In this document: positions 26,560 to 35,802 of the stretch, piece by piece | Position numbering within the stretch: position 1 is the first letter of the stretch | Layout of the letters: each line of letters starts with the position of its first letter | Assembly (NCBI RefSeq): GCF_000227295.1 | Contig: NZ_JH165054.1 | Location: 798,948 to 862,947 of the forward strand | Length of the DNA: 64,000 nucleotides | Source of the DNA: Cutibacterium avidum ATCC 25577 | GTDB lineage: Bacteria; Actinomycetota; Actinomycetes; Propionibacteriales; Propionibacteriaceae | Direction of reading: 5' to 3' | Made by a program: the position numbers and the translations under genes | Notes under the pieces: generated by a model | Database searches by the model: none | Told to the model about the DNA's origin: nothing | The model's input: only the letters and a program-made list of their open reading frames with translations

Positions 26560-29151
26560 GTGCACCTGGCCGAAGCCCTTGACGACATGGTCGACGGTCG
26601 TGCCCCGGTCACCACCGACCGCGGGGAGCGCCAACCGGGCTGGGACTCCCCCGGTGCCCGTCCTCTCGACGCCGACATGGCCTTGGACCACATCGAGCGA
26701 GCCGTCGCCCGGGACGGCATCTCCATGTACGAGCACCAGGAGGAGGCGATCCTCGAGATCCTGTCGGGCAACCACGTCATCGTCACTACCCCGACCGGGT
26801 CCGGGAAATCCCTCATCGCCACCGCAGCCCACTTCGCCTGCGTGGCTGCGGGAGGACGCTCCTACTACACCGCCCCCATCAAAGCCCTCGTCAGCGAGAA
26901 GTTCTTCAGCCTCTGCGAGATCTTCGGAGCCACCAATGTCGGCATGGTCACCGGCGACGCCTCCGTCAACTCCGATGCCCCCATCATCTGCTGCACCGCC
27001 GAGATCCTTGCCAACATCGCCCTGCGCGAGGGTCGCCATGCCAACGTCGACCAGGTTGTCATGGACGAGTTCCACTTCATCGGCGACCCCGACCGGGGCT
27101 GGGCCTGGCAGGTGCCGCTGTCCGAACTCCCGCAGGCCCAGCAGATCGTCATGAGCGCAACCCTCGGTGACGTCACCGACCTGTCCGAGGGCCTCACCAC
27201 CATCACCGGACGCCCCACCAGCGTCATCACCGGAGTCGTCCGCCCCGTCCCGCTGCAGTACTCCTGGTCAATGAAACCCGACCACGAGGCCATCGAGGAG
27301 CTCGTCGAGGAGCAGAAGGCCCCGGTCTACATCGTCCATCCGTCCCAGAAGCAGGCTCTGGAACGCGCCCAGTCCATGACGTCGATGAAGTTGGTGAGCA
27401 CCGAGGAGCGTCACGGCATCGCCGCCGAGATCGCCGACTTCCGCTTCTCCAAGGGATTCGGCTCGACGGTGCGCAAGTTCATCACCTCGGGCATCGGGGT
27501 CCACCACGCCGGGATGCTTCCGAAGTACCGACGCCTCGTCGAAACCCTCGCCCAACAGGGCAAGCTCAAGGTCATTTGTGGCACCGACACCCTCGGGGTC
27601 GGCATCAACGTGCCGATCCGCACCGTCATGTTCACCTCCCTGACGAAGTTCGACGGTCGACGCACCCGAGTCCTGAAGTCCCGTGAGTTCCACCAGATCG
27701 CCGGTCGCGCGGGTCGGGCCGGATTCGACACCGTCGGCTACGTCGTCGCCCAAGCACCCGAGCACGTCATCGCCAACGAGAAGGCTCTTGCCAAGGCCGG
27801 AGACGACCCCAAGAAGCGTCGCAAGGTGCAGCGTCACAAGCCACCGGAGGGGTTCGTCAACTACTCCGAGGAAACCTTCACCAAACTCATCGAGTCCACC
27901 CCGGAGACCCTCCACGCCCGGATGAGGATCACCGAGGCGATGCTGCTCAACCTGCTGCAGCGTGACGAGGACACCGCTCGGGCGGTCCAGCACCTCGTCG
28001 ACTCCTCCACCCCGGCCGTCGCCGAGCGGCGTCGCCTCTACCGTCGCGCCGTGCAGATCGGGCTGTCCCTGCTGCGCTCCGAGGTCGTCCACCGTCTCGA
28101 CGAGCCCACCCCCGGTGGCCGCAAATTCGCGATGAACGAGGCCCTGCAGGATGACTTCGCCCTCAACCAGCCGCTGTCGGCTTTCGCCAGCGAGGCCGTC
28201 GCGACCCTCGACCCGGAGTCCCCTACTCACGCCCTCGACGTCGTCAGCGTCATCGAGGCCACCCTCGACAATCCGATGAGCGTCCTCATAGCCCAGCAGC
28301 ATGCCGCGCGTGGCGAGGCCATCGCACGCATGAAGGAGGACGGCTACGACTACGAGGATCGGATGGCCGCCGTCGAGGAGATCGAGTGGCCACGCCCGCT
28401 CGAGGAGACCCTCGACGCCTTGTTCGAGATCTTCGCCCCAAGCCACCCGTGGATTCCCTCCGACGCCCTGCAGCCCAAGTCGGTCGTGCGCGACATGTAC
28501 GAACGCGCCATGACCTTCGGCGAGTTCTGCGCCCATTACAAGGTGCAACGCAGCGAGGGTCTGGTGCTGCGCTATCTGACCGACGCCTACCGTGCGCTGC
28601 GTCAGACAGTCCCCGAGTCCGAGCGGACCGAGGAACTTGCCGACGTCATCTCCTGGCTGGGCGAGGTCGTCCGCTCCACCGACTCCTCCCTCATCGACGA
28701 GTGGGAGGAACTCACCCATCCCGTCGATGAGGAATCCGAAGAGGTCCGTCCGGTACGGACCTTCACCTCCAACCAGCGGGCCTTCACCGTCATGGTGCGC
28801 AATGCCTTGTTCCGCAAGGTGATCCTGGCCGCAGACGACGACTTCGAGGCCCTGGGAGCCCTCGAGCCCGACAGTTCTGCCATGACGACCAATGCCTGGG
28901 AGGACACCCTGGGCGACTACTGGGACGAGCACGACGAGATCAACGACGGCCCGGACGCCCGCGCCCCCGGTCTGTTCATGATCGAGAAGGAGTCGGGACG
29001 CCGCGACGCCCGGATCTGGTTGGTTCGTCAGATCATCGACGACCCTGCCGGCAACCACGACTGGTCGATCACCGCGACCGTCGACCTCGACGAGTGTGAC
29101 GAGGCCGAGGACCTGGTACTTCGGACAAGGGCCTTCAGCCGGCTGGACTGA
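26560..29151 (+). CDS. Ski2/Mtr4-like DEAD/H-box RNA helicase with DUF3516
   Basis: 863-residue ATP-dependent helicase of an actinobacterial family probably acting in RNA processing or decay. I start it at GTG 26560 (GAGGAG 5 nt upstream). Motifs: Q-like MYEHQEEAI, Walker A TPTGSGKS, Ia APIKAL, Walker B MDEFH, motif III MSATLGD, IV-VI with GIGVHHAGMLP, GTDTLGVGINVP and HQIAGRAGRAG. The C-terminal DUF3516 part (about 420 on) is acidic and helical. The gene overlaps the nrdG stop by 17 nt, convergently. No operon partner is visible. Confidence 0.92.
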   Translation: MHLAEALDDMVDGRAPVTTDRGERQPGWDSPGARPLDADMALDHIERAVARDGISMYEHQEEAILEILSGNHVIVTTPTGSGKSLIATAAHFACVAAGGRSYYTAPIKALVSEKFFSLCEIFGATNVGMVTGDASVNSDAPIICCTAEILANIALREGRHANVDQVVMDEFHFIGDPDRGWAWQVPLSELPQAQQIVMSATLGDVTDLSEGLTTITGRPTSVITGVVRPVPLQYSWSMKPDHEAIEELVEEQKAPVYIVHPSQKQALERAQSMTSMKLVSTEERHGIAAEIADFRFSKGFGSTVRKFITSGIGVHHAGMLPKYRRLVETLAQQGKLKVICGTDTLGVGINVPIRTVMFTSLTKFDGRRTRVLKSREFHQIAGRAGRAGFDTVGYVVAQAPEHVIANEKALAKAGDDPKKRRKVQRHKPPEGFVNYSEETFTKLIESTPETLHARMRITEAMLLNLLQRDEDTARAVQHLVDSSTPAVAERRRLYRRAVQIGLSLLRSEVVHRLDEPTPGGRKFAMNEALQDDFALNQPLSAFASEAVATLDPESPTHALDVVSVIEATLDNPMSVLIAQQHAARGEAIARMKEDGYDYEDRMAAVEEIEWPRPLEETLDALFEIFAPSHPWIPSDALQPKSVVRDMYERAMTFGEFCAHYKVQRSEGLVLRYLTDAYRALRQTVPESERTEELADVISWLGEVVRSTDSSLIDEWEELTHPVDEESEEVRPVRTFTSNQRAFTVMVRNALFRKVILAADDDFEALGALEPDSSAMTTNAWEDTLGDYWDEHDEINDGPDARAPGLFMIEKESGRRDARIWLVRQIIDDPAGNHDWSITATVDLDECDEAEDLVLRTRAFSRLD

Positions 29152-29647
29152 CGGATTCCCACTCCACCACTCGCCCCTCGCGCAGGGTCGCAGAGACGTC
29201 GATGATCCGCTGGTTTCCGCTTCCCCGCCATGGCAGGGTGAGGGTGCGTCGTGCCAGCTGGAAAGGTCCGTCGACCAGGACGTCCACCTGGTCCAGCATC
29301 TCGGCCAGCTCTGGGTTGTGACGGGCCTGACGCAGCAGGGCATCCATGGTGAATCCGGACCATGCCCAGACGTCCCACCCCATTTCGTGGGCAGCACGGG
29401 ACAACGTCGCGCAATCTCCAGGTTGACGACTCGCCTCACCGCCCGAGAGCGTCAATCCGGACGCCAACACCGACGATCTCATCTCGGTGATGATCTCCTC
29501 GACGTCGATCTCCTGGCCACCGCAGGGATCCCAGGTACCAGGGTTCTGGCATCCGGGACACTTCAGCGGGCATCCCTGCGCGAAGACCGTAAAGCGGATG
29601 CCGGGACCATCGACGATCGACTCCGGCTCGATCCCGGCAACCCTCAT
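29135..29647 (-). CDS. nrdG: Anaerobic ribonucleotide-reductase activating protein (radical SAM)
   Basis: Installs the glycyl radical on NrdD using S-adenosylmethionine and a 4Fe-4S cluster. 170 residues, from ATG 29647 with GGAG 6 nt upstream. The cluster-binding CxxxCxxC variant is CPLKCPGCQNPGTW preceded by VFAQG; GLTLSGGEASRQ is the SAM-binding motif. The start lies 14 nt after the nrdD start of its stop codon region, i.e. the two genes are a tight operon. Confidence 0.95.
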   Translation of the reverse strand: MRVAGIEPESIVDGPGIRFTVFAQGCPLKCPGCQNPGTWDPCGGQEIDVEEIITEMRSSVLASGLTLSGGEASRQPGDCATLSRAAHEMGWDVWAWSGFTMDALLRQARHNPELAEMLDQVDVLVDGPFQLARRTLTLPWRGSGNQRIIDVSATLREGRVVEWESVSPAG

Positions 29648-29660
29648 CCTCGCTCCGGTC

Positions 29661-32015
29661 TCATCCGTGCTTGACGCGGTCGCGGACCTCGGCCCGCTTG
29701 GCGTCGTTGAATCTGTCCAGCCCACCGACGAGGTAGCCGGTGATGCGGCGAATCCGGTCAAAGGACCCGGAATCCTCGTGACGGCCGCACTTGGGACACT
29801 CGTCGTCGATGATCCCGGTGTAGCCGCACTGAGGATCCCGGTCGACCGGATGGTTGATGGACCCGTACCCGATGCCGCTGGCAGCCATGTACCGCACGAG
29901 GGCCTCGAAGGCGTCGACGTTGCGTGCCGGATCGCCCGACAGTTCGACGTACGAGATGTGACCGCCGTTGGTGAAGGCGTGATAAGGAGCCTCAATGCGG
30001 ATCTTGTCCGCAGCACCGATGTGGTACCAGACCGGCACGTGGAAGCTGTTGGTGTAGTACTCCCGGTCGGTGACTCCCGGGATCGACCCGTAACGCTGAC
30101 GGTCCATCCGCACGAATCGTCCCGACAGTCCCTCGGCTGGGGTGGCCAGAGCCGAGAAGTTCAACCCGGTGCGCTCGGCCGCCTCGTCCATCCTCTCTCG
30201 CAGGTGGCCGACGATCCGCAGGCCGAGTTGCTGGGCCTCCTCCGACTCACCGTGGTGGACACCGACCAAGGCCGTCAGGGTCTCGGCCAGCCCGATGAAC
30301 CCCACCGACAGGGTCCCGTGCTCGAGCACCTCGGCGACGGCATCGTCAGGCCCCAAGTTCTCCGAACCGATCCAGACCCCCTGCCCCATGAGGAAGGGGA
30401 AGTTTCGCACCAGCTTGTGGGACTGGATCTTGAGCCGGTCGAGCAACTGGTCGATGACGAGGTCGATCATCCGGTCGAAGGAGGTGAAGAAAACATCGAC
30501 GTCGTGGTTGGCCTCGATCGCCAGCCTCGGCAGGTTGATCGAGGTGAAGGACAGGTTCCCGCGTCCCCAGGTCTGGGCCTGCGAGGGGTCATGGACGTTC
30601 GACATCACCCGGGTGCGGCAGCCCATGTAGGCGATCTCGGTCTCGGGATGGCCGGGCACGTAGTACTCGGCGTTGAACGGGGCATCCTGGAAGGAGAAGT
30701 TCGGGAAGAGGCGCTTGGCACTCACACGACAGGCCAGCCGGAACAGGTCGTGGTTGGGGTCGTCGTCGTCGAGATTGACACCCTTCTGCACCCGGAAGAT
30801 CTGGATCGGGAAGATCGCGGTCTCCCCGCCGCCCAGACCGGCTTCGGTGGCCTCCAGCAGGCAATGCATCACCATCCGCGCCTCCGGGCTGGTGTCGGTG
30901 CCGTAATTGATCGACGAGAACGGGGTCTGCGCCCCGGCTCGCGAATTCATGGTGTTGAGGTTGGCGATGAGGGCCTCCATCGCCTGGTAGGTCTGAAGAC
31001 GTGTCTCCTCGACGGCCTGGCGACGAATTCTGTCGGCGACCCGGTCGGTGTCGTCGACGAGCCCGGCAAACAGTTCCGCCACCTGCTCCTTCTCATGGAC
31101 CAGCGCGGCCGCGTCCGGCTCCAGCACCCATCCCGACGCCACCTGGCGCACTTGGTCAAGACGGTCCTCGTCGCCACCGAGAACTTCGAAAATCCTCGTC
31201 AAACCGGTTTGGGCAGCCTTGCTGAAGGTCTTGGCGACCCCCGGGGCCATGTCCCGGTCGAAGTTCGGCACCGCCTGGCCGCCGTGTTGGTCATTCTGGT
31301 TGGACTGGATCGCGATGCAGGCCAGGGCGGCGTACGAACCGATGGACTGCGGGGATCGCAGGACGCCGTGGCCGGTGGAAAAACCGTGCTCGAAGAGGTC
31401 GGTGAGGTTGATCTGACAGCAGGTCGTCGTCAGGGTGAGGAAGTCGAGGTCGTGGATGTGGATGTCCCCGTCACGATGGGCGGCGGCATGGGAGGGGTCG
31501 AGCACCTCGAGCAGGTTGAACTGCTTGGCCGACTCGGTTCCGTAGCGCAGCATCGACCCCATCGCGGAGTTGCCGTCGACGTTGGCGTTCTCCCGTTTGG
31601 CGTCGGCTTCCTCGGCGGTGGCGAAGGTGATCTCACGCAAGGTACGCATGAGGGCGGACTGCTGGTCGCGAGCAACGGTGCGACGCTGACGGTAGAGGAT
31701 GTAGGCCTTGGCGACGTCGTCATGTCCCTGATCCATGAGGGCCTTCTCGACGAGGTCCTGGATGGCCTCGACATCAGGGGTGTCCTCACCCATCTCGCTC
31801 AGTCGGGAGAGCACCTCGAGGGCGACCTCGGAGGCCAGGAGTTCGGGGGCGTCGATGCCGCAGGCGACGAAGGCCTTGCGGACGGCCTCGACGATCTTCG
31901 TCGAGTCGAATCCGATGACCCGCCCGTCCCTCTTGCGGATGGATGCTGGTACTGCTCGCTGCTGGCTGATGGACACCGGATGACTGATGGACACCGGATG
32001 AAGGGTGGTCGACAT
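29661..32015 (-). CDS. nrdD: Anaerobic class III ribonucleoside-triphosphate reductase
   Basis: Makes deoxyribonucleotides without oxygen using a glycyl radical. 784 residues. An ATP-cone opens the protein (VRKAFVACG), the finger region carries catalytic Cys residues, CGYTGIIDDECPKCG is the zinc site, and the C-terminal glycyl motif is RRITGYLVGG with the radical Gly near the end. ATG 32015 has GAGGAG 6 nt upstream. It is expressed with nrdG and preceded by a cobalamin riboswitch, so a second, B12-dependent reductase elsewhere in the genome is expected (inference from known riboswitch logic). Confidence 0.97.
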   Translation of the reverse strand: MSTTLHPVSISHPVSISQQRAVPASIRKRDGRVIGFDSTKIVEAVRKAFVACGIDAPELLASEVALEVLSRLSEMGEDTPDVEAIQDLVEKALMDQGHDDVAKAYILYRQRRTVARDQQSALMRTLREITFATAEEADAKRENANVDGNSAMGSMLRYGTESAKQFNLLEVLDPSHAAAHRDGDIHIHDLDFLTLTTTCCQINLTDLFEHGFSTGHGVLRSPQSIGSYAALACIAIQSNQNDQHGGQAVPNFDRDMAPGVAKTFSKAAQTGLTRIFEVLGGDEDRLDQVRQVASGWVLEPDAAALVHEKEQVAELFAGLVDDTDRVADRIRRQAVEETRLQTYQAMEALIANLNTMNSRAGAQTPFSSINYGTDTSPEARMVMHCLLEATEAGLGGGETAIFPIQIFRVQKGVNLDDDDPNHDLFRLACRVSAKRLFPNFSFQDAPFNAEYYVPGHPETEIAYMGCRTRVMSNVHDPSQAQTWGRGNLSFTSINLPRLAIEANHDVDVFFTSFDRMIDLVIDQLLDRLKIQSHKLVRNFPFLMGQGVWIGSENLGPDDAVAEVLEHGTLSVGFIGLAETLTALVGVHHGESEEAQQLGLRIVGHLRERMDEAAERTGLNFSALATPAEGLSGRFVRMDRQRYGSIPGVTDREYYTNSFHVPVWYHIGAADKIRIEAPYHAFTNGGHISYVELSGDPARNVDAFEALVRYMAASGIGYGSINHPVDRDPQCGYTGIIDDECPKCGRHEDSGSFDRIRRITGYLVGGLDRFNDAKRAEVRDRVKHG

Positions 32016-32089
32016 GCTCTCTCCTCGAAGCAGCGCACGAGTGGAGCAAGTTCGCCCCGGGTCGTCCCGCGCGCCCGTAGTCGTACCGG

Positions 32090-32270
32090 GTCGCTGACCC
32101 GGGCACTGGCAGGTCTTCGGACTTCAGGGCTTTCCGTCGCCAGACGGGTTCCTACCGAGCGACGCTTCCCAGCCGGATGGCCAGTGCGTGTGTCGCCGTC
32201 GTTCCCTGTCACCGCTGCGGGGCAGTTCCGGTTTCCCACCGGATTCCCTCTTTCCTCCCATCACCGCCAG
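32090..32270 (-). promoter_or_regulatory. Cobalamin riboswitch of nrdDG
   Basis: Read on the minus strand, the region shows the conserved elements in order: GGGAATCCGGTGGGAAACCG, the CTGCCCCGCAGCGGTGA core, GTAGGAACCCGTC, then the B12 box GAAGTCCGAAGACCTGCC near 32110-32130. The mRNA continues through a CCGGGTC/GACCCGG hairpin (32086-32102) to the nrdD start about 75 nt on. Adenosylcobalamin binding would be expected to switch off nrdDG. Confidence 0.9.
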
Positions 32271-32475
32271 ATGTCGAGAAACCCCTACATCTGGTGTTCC
32301 GTGATGGAAACCAGCACAAGATGAAGGGTATACGCGTCTCGAAGCATCCGCACACCCGCCCCCTCGTCTCGCCGTGGCGGGCGCGCTCCCCCGCGATCAG
32401 AGCCAGTTGCCACGCCCTTCGGATCGCACATCAGGCTGGCATCATGGACACACGCCCAGGGAAAGGACACAACCC

Positions 32476-32937
32476 ATGGAGATCACCAGCACGTCCATCA
32501 AGGAAGGCCAGCCGATCGCCCTGGCCTACGCCCACACCGATGCGGGCGGCAAGAACGTCAGCCCGCAGCTGAGCTGGACGCCCGGCCCAGAGGGCACCAA
32601 GTCCTACGCGATCACCATCTACGACCCCGACGCCCCCACTGGTTCCGGCTTCTGGCACTGGATCCTCGCCGACATCCCGGCCGACGTCACCTCCCTCGAC
32701 GAAGGCGGCCCGCTGCCCTCCGGCGTGCGCGAGTGGACCAACGACTACCAGGAGGACGGCTACTCCGGCGCCTGCCCGCCGCCCGGACCGGCCCACCGCT
32801 ACATCCACACCGTCCATGCCATGCCGAGCGAGCATCTCGACATTCCTGACGACGCCGCCAACGTCCAGGTCCGCTTCGCCATACACACCAGCGAGCTGGA
32901 CTCCGCGTCGATCACCGGAACCTTCCAGCAGTCCTGA
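32476..32937 (+). CDS. PEBP/YbhB family protein
   Basis: 153 residues, start ATG 32476 with AAAGG upstream. Matches phosphatidylethanolamine-binding-protein-like bacterial proteins (YbhB/YbcL type): GKNVSPQLSW, ITIYDPDAPTGSGFWHW, NDY and YSGACPPPGPAHRY are the pocket motifs. The bacterial members have no agreed function. It has no signal peptide. Transcribed away from nrdDG. Confidence 0.92.
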   Translation: MEITSTSIKEGQPIALAYAHTDAGGKNVSPQLSWTPGPEGTKSYAITIYDPDAPTGSGFWHWILADIPADVTSLDEGGPLPSGVREWTNDYQEDGYSGACPPPGPAHRYIHTVHAMPSEHLDIPDDAANVQVRFAIHTSELDSASITGTFQQS

Positions 32938-32989
32938 CGATAATCAGAGCCGCCGACCACGTGTCGGCGGTTCCTGCTTGACTGGCGTC

Positions 32990-34228
32990 GTGAAGCTCCG
33001 GCAGACATTGCTCACCCTCCTCGTCGCCCTCGGCCTGGTATCGATGCCGTTTTCCGCCAGTGCTGAGTCAGCAACCCCCACGCCGACGACCACCAGCACC
33101 AGCTATGCCAGCGAATCCGCGGACTCCCCCAAACCTGCCGCGCCCATCACTCCCGGAGCAGGAATGGGCTGGGGCTCAGACCCGGTGTCCTCAGAACAGG
33201 CATCCCAGATGGAGTGTGCCTCCGTGATGTTCGTCGGCGTTCGCGGCTCCGGGGAAACCCCTCCCTATGGCGAGACCATCACGTCGATCCGTGACGCTGT
33301 GGCCCAGAAGTGGAAGGGCAAGGGAACCGTCCGTCAGGTCTACCTGGACTACCCTGCGGCTGACCCTCACACCCTGCAACAGGCATCGATGAGCAGTCTC
33401 CTCTTCGACGCAACCATGCCGTCGACGGAGTACTTCGACTCTGCGGCTCTGGGAGCCAAGAAACTCACCGCCCTCCTCAACGCCGAGAAGAAGCAGTGCC
33501 CCAAGGAGTGGGTCATCCTCGCCGGATTCTCCCAAGGTTCCCAGGCCATCACCCAGGCCCTCGCCCAGACCGACACCCCTCAGCGCCTGGCAGGTGCCAT
33601 CCTGGCCGGGAATCCAGACCACTACCCAGGGCAGAACGTCCAGGAACTCAGTGGAGATGCCGACCGGTCAGCCATCGGAATGGCTGCCATCCTCTACTAC
33701 TTGCGAGAGCGCGCCCATGCGGCCCCCGGGGCCAACCGTGACACCCAGATGCGGGCCATCATCAAGGCCACCCTCAGTCTGAGTCAGGAATCCCTTGATC
33801 AGAAATCTCTGGACGCTGACATGGTCAAGGCCGGGGCGGCGATTCCTCCCGAGGCCTACCCAGAAACCTATTCGGTGTGCTTGAAGGGTGATCCGGTCTG
33901 CGACACCGCGCCAGCCCTGACGCGCATCCTCACCTTGCAGTCAACCTGGCAGGACGAGCTCAACCAAGGCCGTCCCGTCCACATGGGGTACACCCGAAGC
34001 GTCCTGGAGGCTTCCCTGAATCGCATCGCCCAGCGCGCGAATGCCGTGGGAGCCGCCGAGGCCAAGGGTGCTCCCATCCCTCATGGACAGACGGTGACGG
34101 TCGCGACTCGCGAATGGGGCCCGTTGCAGATCGCCGTTGCGGTCGGTGCTGGAGTGCTCGGTCTGGCACTGGGCTGGTTCCTGGGACGAGCCGGACGACG
34201 TCGTCAGCGTCATCACCGCTGGCACTGA
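32990..34228 (+). CDS. Secreted cutinase-like serine hydrolase
   Basis: 412 residues from GTG 32990. A signal peptide (LLTLLVALGLVSMPFSASA) leads to a cutinase-type alpha/beta hydrolase domain: VMFVGVRGSGETPPYG (oxyanion region), the nucleophile elbow ILAGFSQGSQA and a downstream Cys pair (CLKGDPVC). Cutinases hydrolyse esters of fatty acids or polyesters; the substrate cannot be told. The C-terminus has a hydrophobic span (IAVAVGAGVLGLALGWFLG) and a basic end, so it is likely tethered to the membrane. 50 nt after the PEBP gene. Confidence 0.85.
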   Translation: MKLRQTLLTLLVALGLVSMPFSASAESATPTPTTTSTSYASESADSPKPAAPITPGAGMGWGSDPVSSEQASQMECASVMFVGVRGSGETPPYGETITSIRDAVAQKWKGKGTVRQVYLDYPAADPHTLQQASMSSLLFDATMPSTEYFDSAALGAKKLTALLNAEKKQCPKEWVILAGFSQGSQAITQALAQTDTPQRLAGAILAGNPDHYPGQNVQELSGDADRSAIGMAAILYYLRERAHAAPGANRDTQMRAIIKATLSLSQESLDQKSLDADMVKAGAAIPPEAYPETYSVCLKGDPVCDTAPALTRILTLQSTWQDELNQGRPVHMGYTRSVLEASLNRIAQRANAVGAAEAKGAPIPHGQTVTVATREWGPLQIAVAVGAGVLGLALGWFLGRAGRRRQRHHRWH

Positions 34229-34232
34229 GACC

Positions 34233-34931
34233 TCACAGCTCGAAGAACCACTGCCCAGTAGTCAGCACGCCGATGACGTCGGCCAGCAGAAGGCCTCCAA
34301 ACGCAGCGAGCATCGCTGAGATACCGCGATGAACAGCGACGGCGTGGTCCTCGCGGATGCTCGTCACCATTCGGGTGACGCGGTCAGGCCCACCGATGAG
34401 GTAGGCGATGACGAGGACGATGAGCAGGCTGTGACTGCAGACAACCCAGATGAGGGACTCGGTGACGGCCCAGCTGACATGCGGAAGGTGCGCGGCATGG
34501 ACGAGCATCGCCCAGAATGCCGGGTCGATGAGCGAGGACAGGCCCACCAGGAGACCGCTGACGGCCAGAGCCCCGGGCGCCGTCGAACGCGGTGCAGCTG
34601 AGGTGTCCTCGTCCAGTTCCTTCGTCGCCACCCCGGGACGCAGTCGCCATGCCGCCCAACCCAGGAAGGCCACGCCAAGGATCGCCACCACCCACACCCA
34701 GACCAGGTGCGGAACATGTAGTCCATGAATTCCCAGCCGGGTGAGCAAGGCTCCCAGACCGAGCACTCCGGCAACCCCGAAGATGGCGGAGGTTCCCACC
34801 GAGGTGAGCAACACCATGACGACGCCGCGACGTCTGACGCCCAGACCGAGGGCCGCCAACAGCACGAAGGACCCCAGGGGGTCGAAACCGGCGATGCCCA
34901 AGGCGAAGGCCGCGGCGAGGAAGGACAGCAC
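34233..34931 (-). CDS. Multi-span membrane protein (GAP/LysE-like)
   Basis: 232 residues with about six hydrophobic segments, opening MLSFLAAAFALGIAGFDPLG. The arrangement, three spans, a polar loop (VATKELDEDTSAAP), three spans, resembles the GAP (Sap) and LysE export families, but I recognise no signature with certainty. It ends 4 nt from the convergent cutinase-like gene and is a single-gene unit. Confidence 0.6.
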   Translation of the reverse strand: MLSFLAAAFALGIAGFDPLGSFVLLAALGLGVRRRGVVMVLLTSVGTSAIFGVAGVLGLGALLTRLGIHGLHVPHLVWVWVVAILGVAFLGWAAWRLRPGVATKELDEDTSAAPRSTAPGALAVSGLLVGLSSLIDPAFWAMLVHAAHLPHVSWAVTESLIWVVCSHSLLIVLVIAYLIGGPDRVTRMVTSIREDHAVAVHRGISAMLAAFGGLLLADVIGVLTTGQWFFEL

Positions 34932-35062
34932 GGGGCAAGGCTACTCGGTACGCAAGTGACGCCCTGTCGGCCCCGTCATGACGCAGCGGGACAGTCTCGA
35001 TTTCACTTCGATTCCCAATCCGTGCTACCGTCTCCGAGTTGGGTCCGCCAGACGGACCCGAT

Positions 35063-35145
35063 GCGCGAGTGGCGGAATGGCAGACGCGCTGGCTTCAGGT
35101 GCCAGTGTCCCTTGGGACGTGGAGGTTCAACTCCTCTCTCGCGCA
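35063..35145 (+). tRNA. tRNA-Leu (anticodon CAG)
   Basis: 83 bases fold as a class II tRNA: acceptor GCGCGAG/CTCGCGC, anticodon stem CTGGC/GCCAG around loop TTCAGGT (anticodon CAG), a variable arm (TCCC-TT-GGGA) and T-arm GAGGTTCAACTCCTC. CCA is not encoded. Its 3' part is repeated, degraded, near 37768-37795, so it served as an attachment site. Confidence 0.95.
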
Positions 35146-35153
35146 CACGGAGA

Positions 35154-35194
35154 AGTAGCCCGTGACTAGGTTCAACACCTGGTCACGGGCTACT
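35154..35194 (+). terminator. Hairpin downstream of tRNA-Leu
   Basis: A perfect 13-bp inverted repeat (35154-35166 with 35182-35194), 15-nt loop. It could end the tRNA transcript and probably belongs to the integrated element rather than the original chromosome. Confidence 0.65.
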
Positions 35195-35304
35195 TGTCAT
35201 TTACGAGGAAGTCCGCACAGGGGGGGCATGAATGGGCACGAGACGGGTTTCATTGGGCACGTGGTGGGCACGGACTGACTGCACCAACCGAGGAGGGGCG
35301 GAGC

Positions 35305-35403
35305 ATGGGCAAGAGGGAGAGTCACCGGAGGACGTTCGGCAGCACGAGGAAGTTGACGAGTGGGAACTGGCAGGCCCGTTACATCGGTCCTGACGGGCCT
35401 TGA
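35305..35403 (+). pseudogene. Truncated phage-type integrase (N-terminal fragment)
   Basis: Only the first 32 residues of a tyrosine recombinase remain (MGKRESHRRTFGSTRKL, then SGNWQARYIGPDG, the typical N-terminal arm-binding start). ATG 35305 has AGGAGG 9 nt upstream. The frame ends at a stop formed at the left end of the IS3 element; the rest of the gene is gone. Arm-type-like repeats of TGGGCACG stand upstream (35233-35270). Confidence 0.75.
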
Positions 35404-35451
35404 CCCCGGGTCTTGGACACGTGGAATCCAGCAGTTGCTGGAGGAAGCGAG

Positions 35452-35802
35452 ATGATCAGGACTATGGCCAGGAAGAACTACTCCGATGAGTTCCGTCGGC
35501 AGGCCGTCGACTTGTACGAGTCCACTCCCGATGCCACGTTGAAGGGCATCGCCGCCGATCTGGGGGTGTCCCGGGGAACGTTGGCGGACTGGGTGAGGGC
35601 GTTCGGGACAGGTTCGACGGCTGCGCCACCAGAACACTCCTCCAGCGACGCGAAGTCGGCCGGTACCGAGTCCGCGGCGGTGAGGATCGCCCGGTTGGAG
35701 GCGGAGAACGCCCGGCTACGGGCCGACAAGGTCAAGGTCGAGACCGAGCGGGACATCCTGCGGAAAGCGGCCAAGTATTTCGCTGGGGAGACGAACTGGT
35801 GA
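35452..35802 (+). CDS. IS3 transposase OrfA
   Basis: 116 residues from ATG 35452 (GGAGG 7 nt upstream). Helix-turn-helix of the IS3 type (YSDEFRRQAVDLY, LGVSRGTLADWVR) and a leucine-zipper-like C-terminus (IARLEAENARLRADKVKVE). The stop overlaps the OrfB start by 4 nt. Confidence 0.92.
   Translation: MIRTMARKNYSDEFRRQAVDLYESTPDATLKGIAADLGVSRGTLADWVRAFGTGSTAAPPEHSSSDAKSAGTESAAVRIARLEAENARLRADKVKVETERDILRKAAKYFAGETNW

Noticed and set aside
27268-29439. 723-codon minus frame
   Set aside because: Antisense of the helicase gene, which has all helicase motifs.
29487-32324. 945-codon plus frame
   Set aside because: Antisense of nrdD and the riboswitch; the composition is the mirror of NrdD codons.
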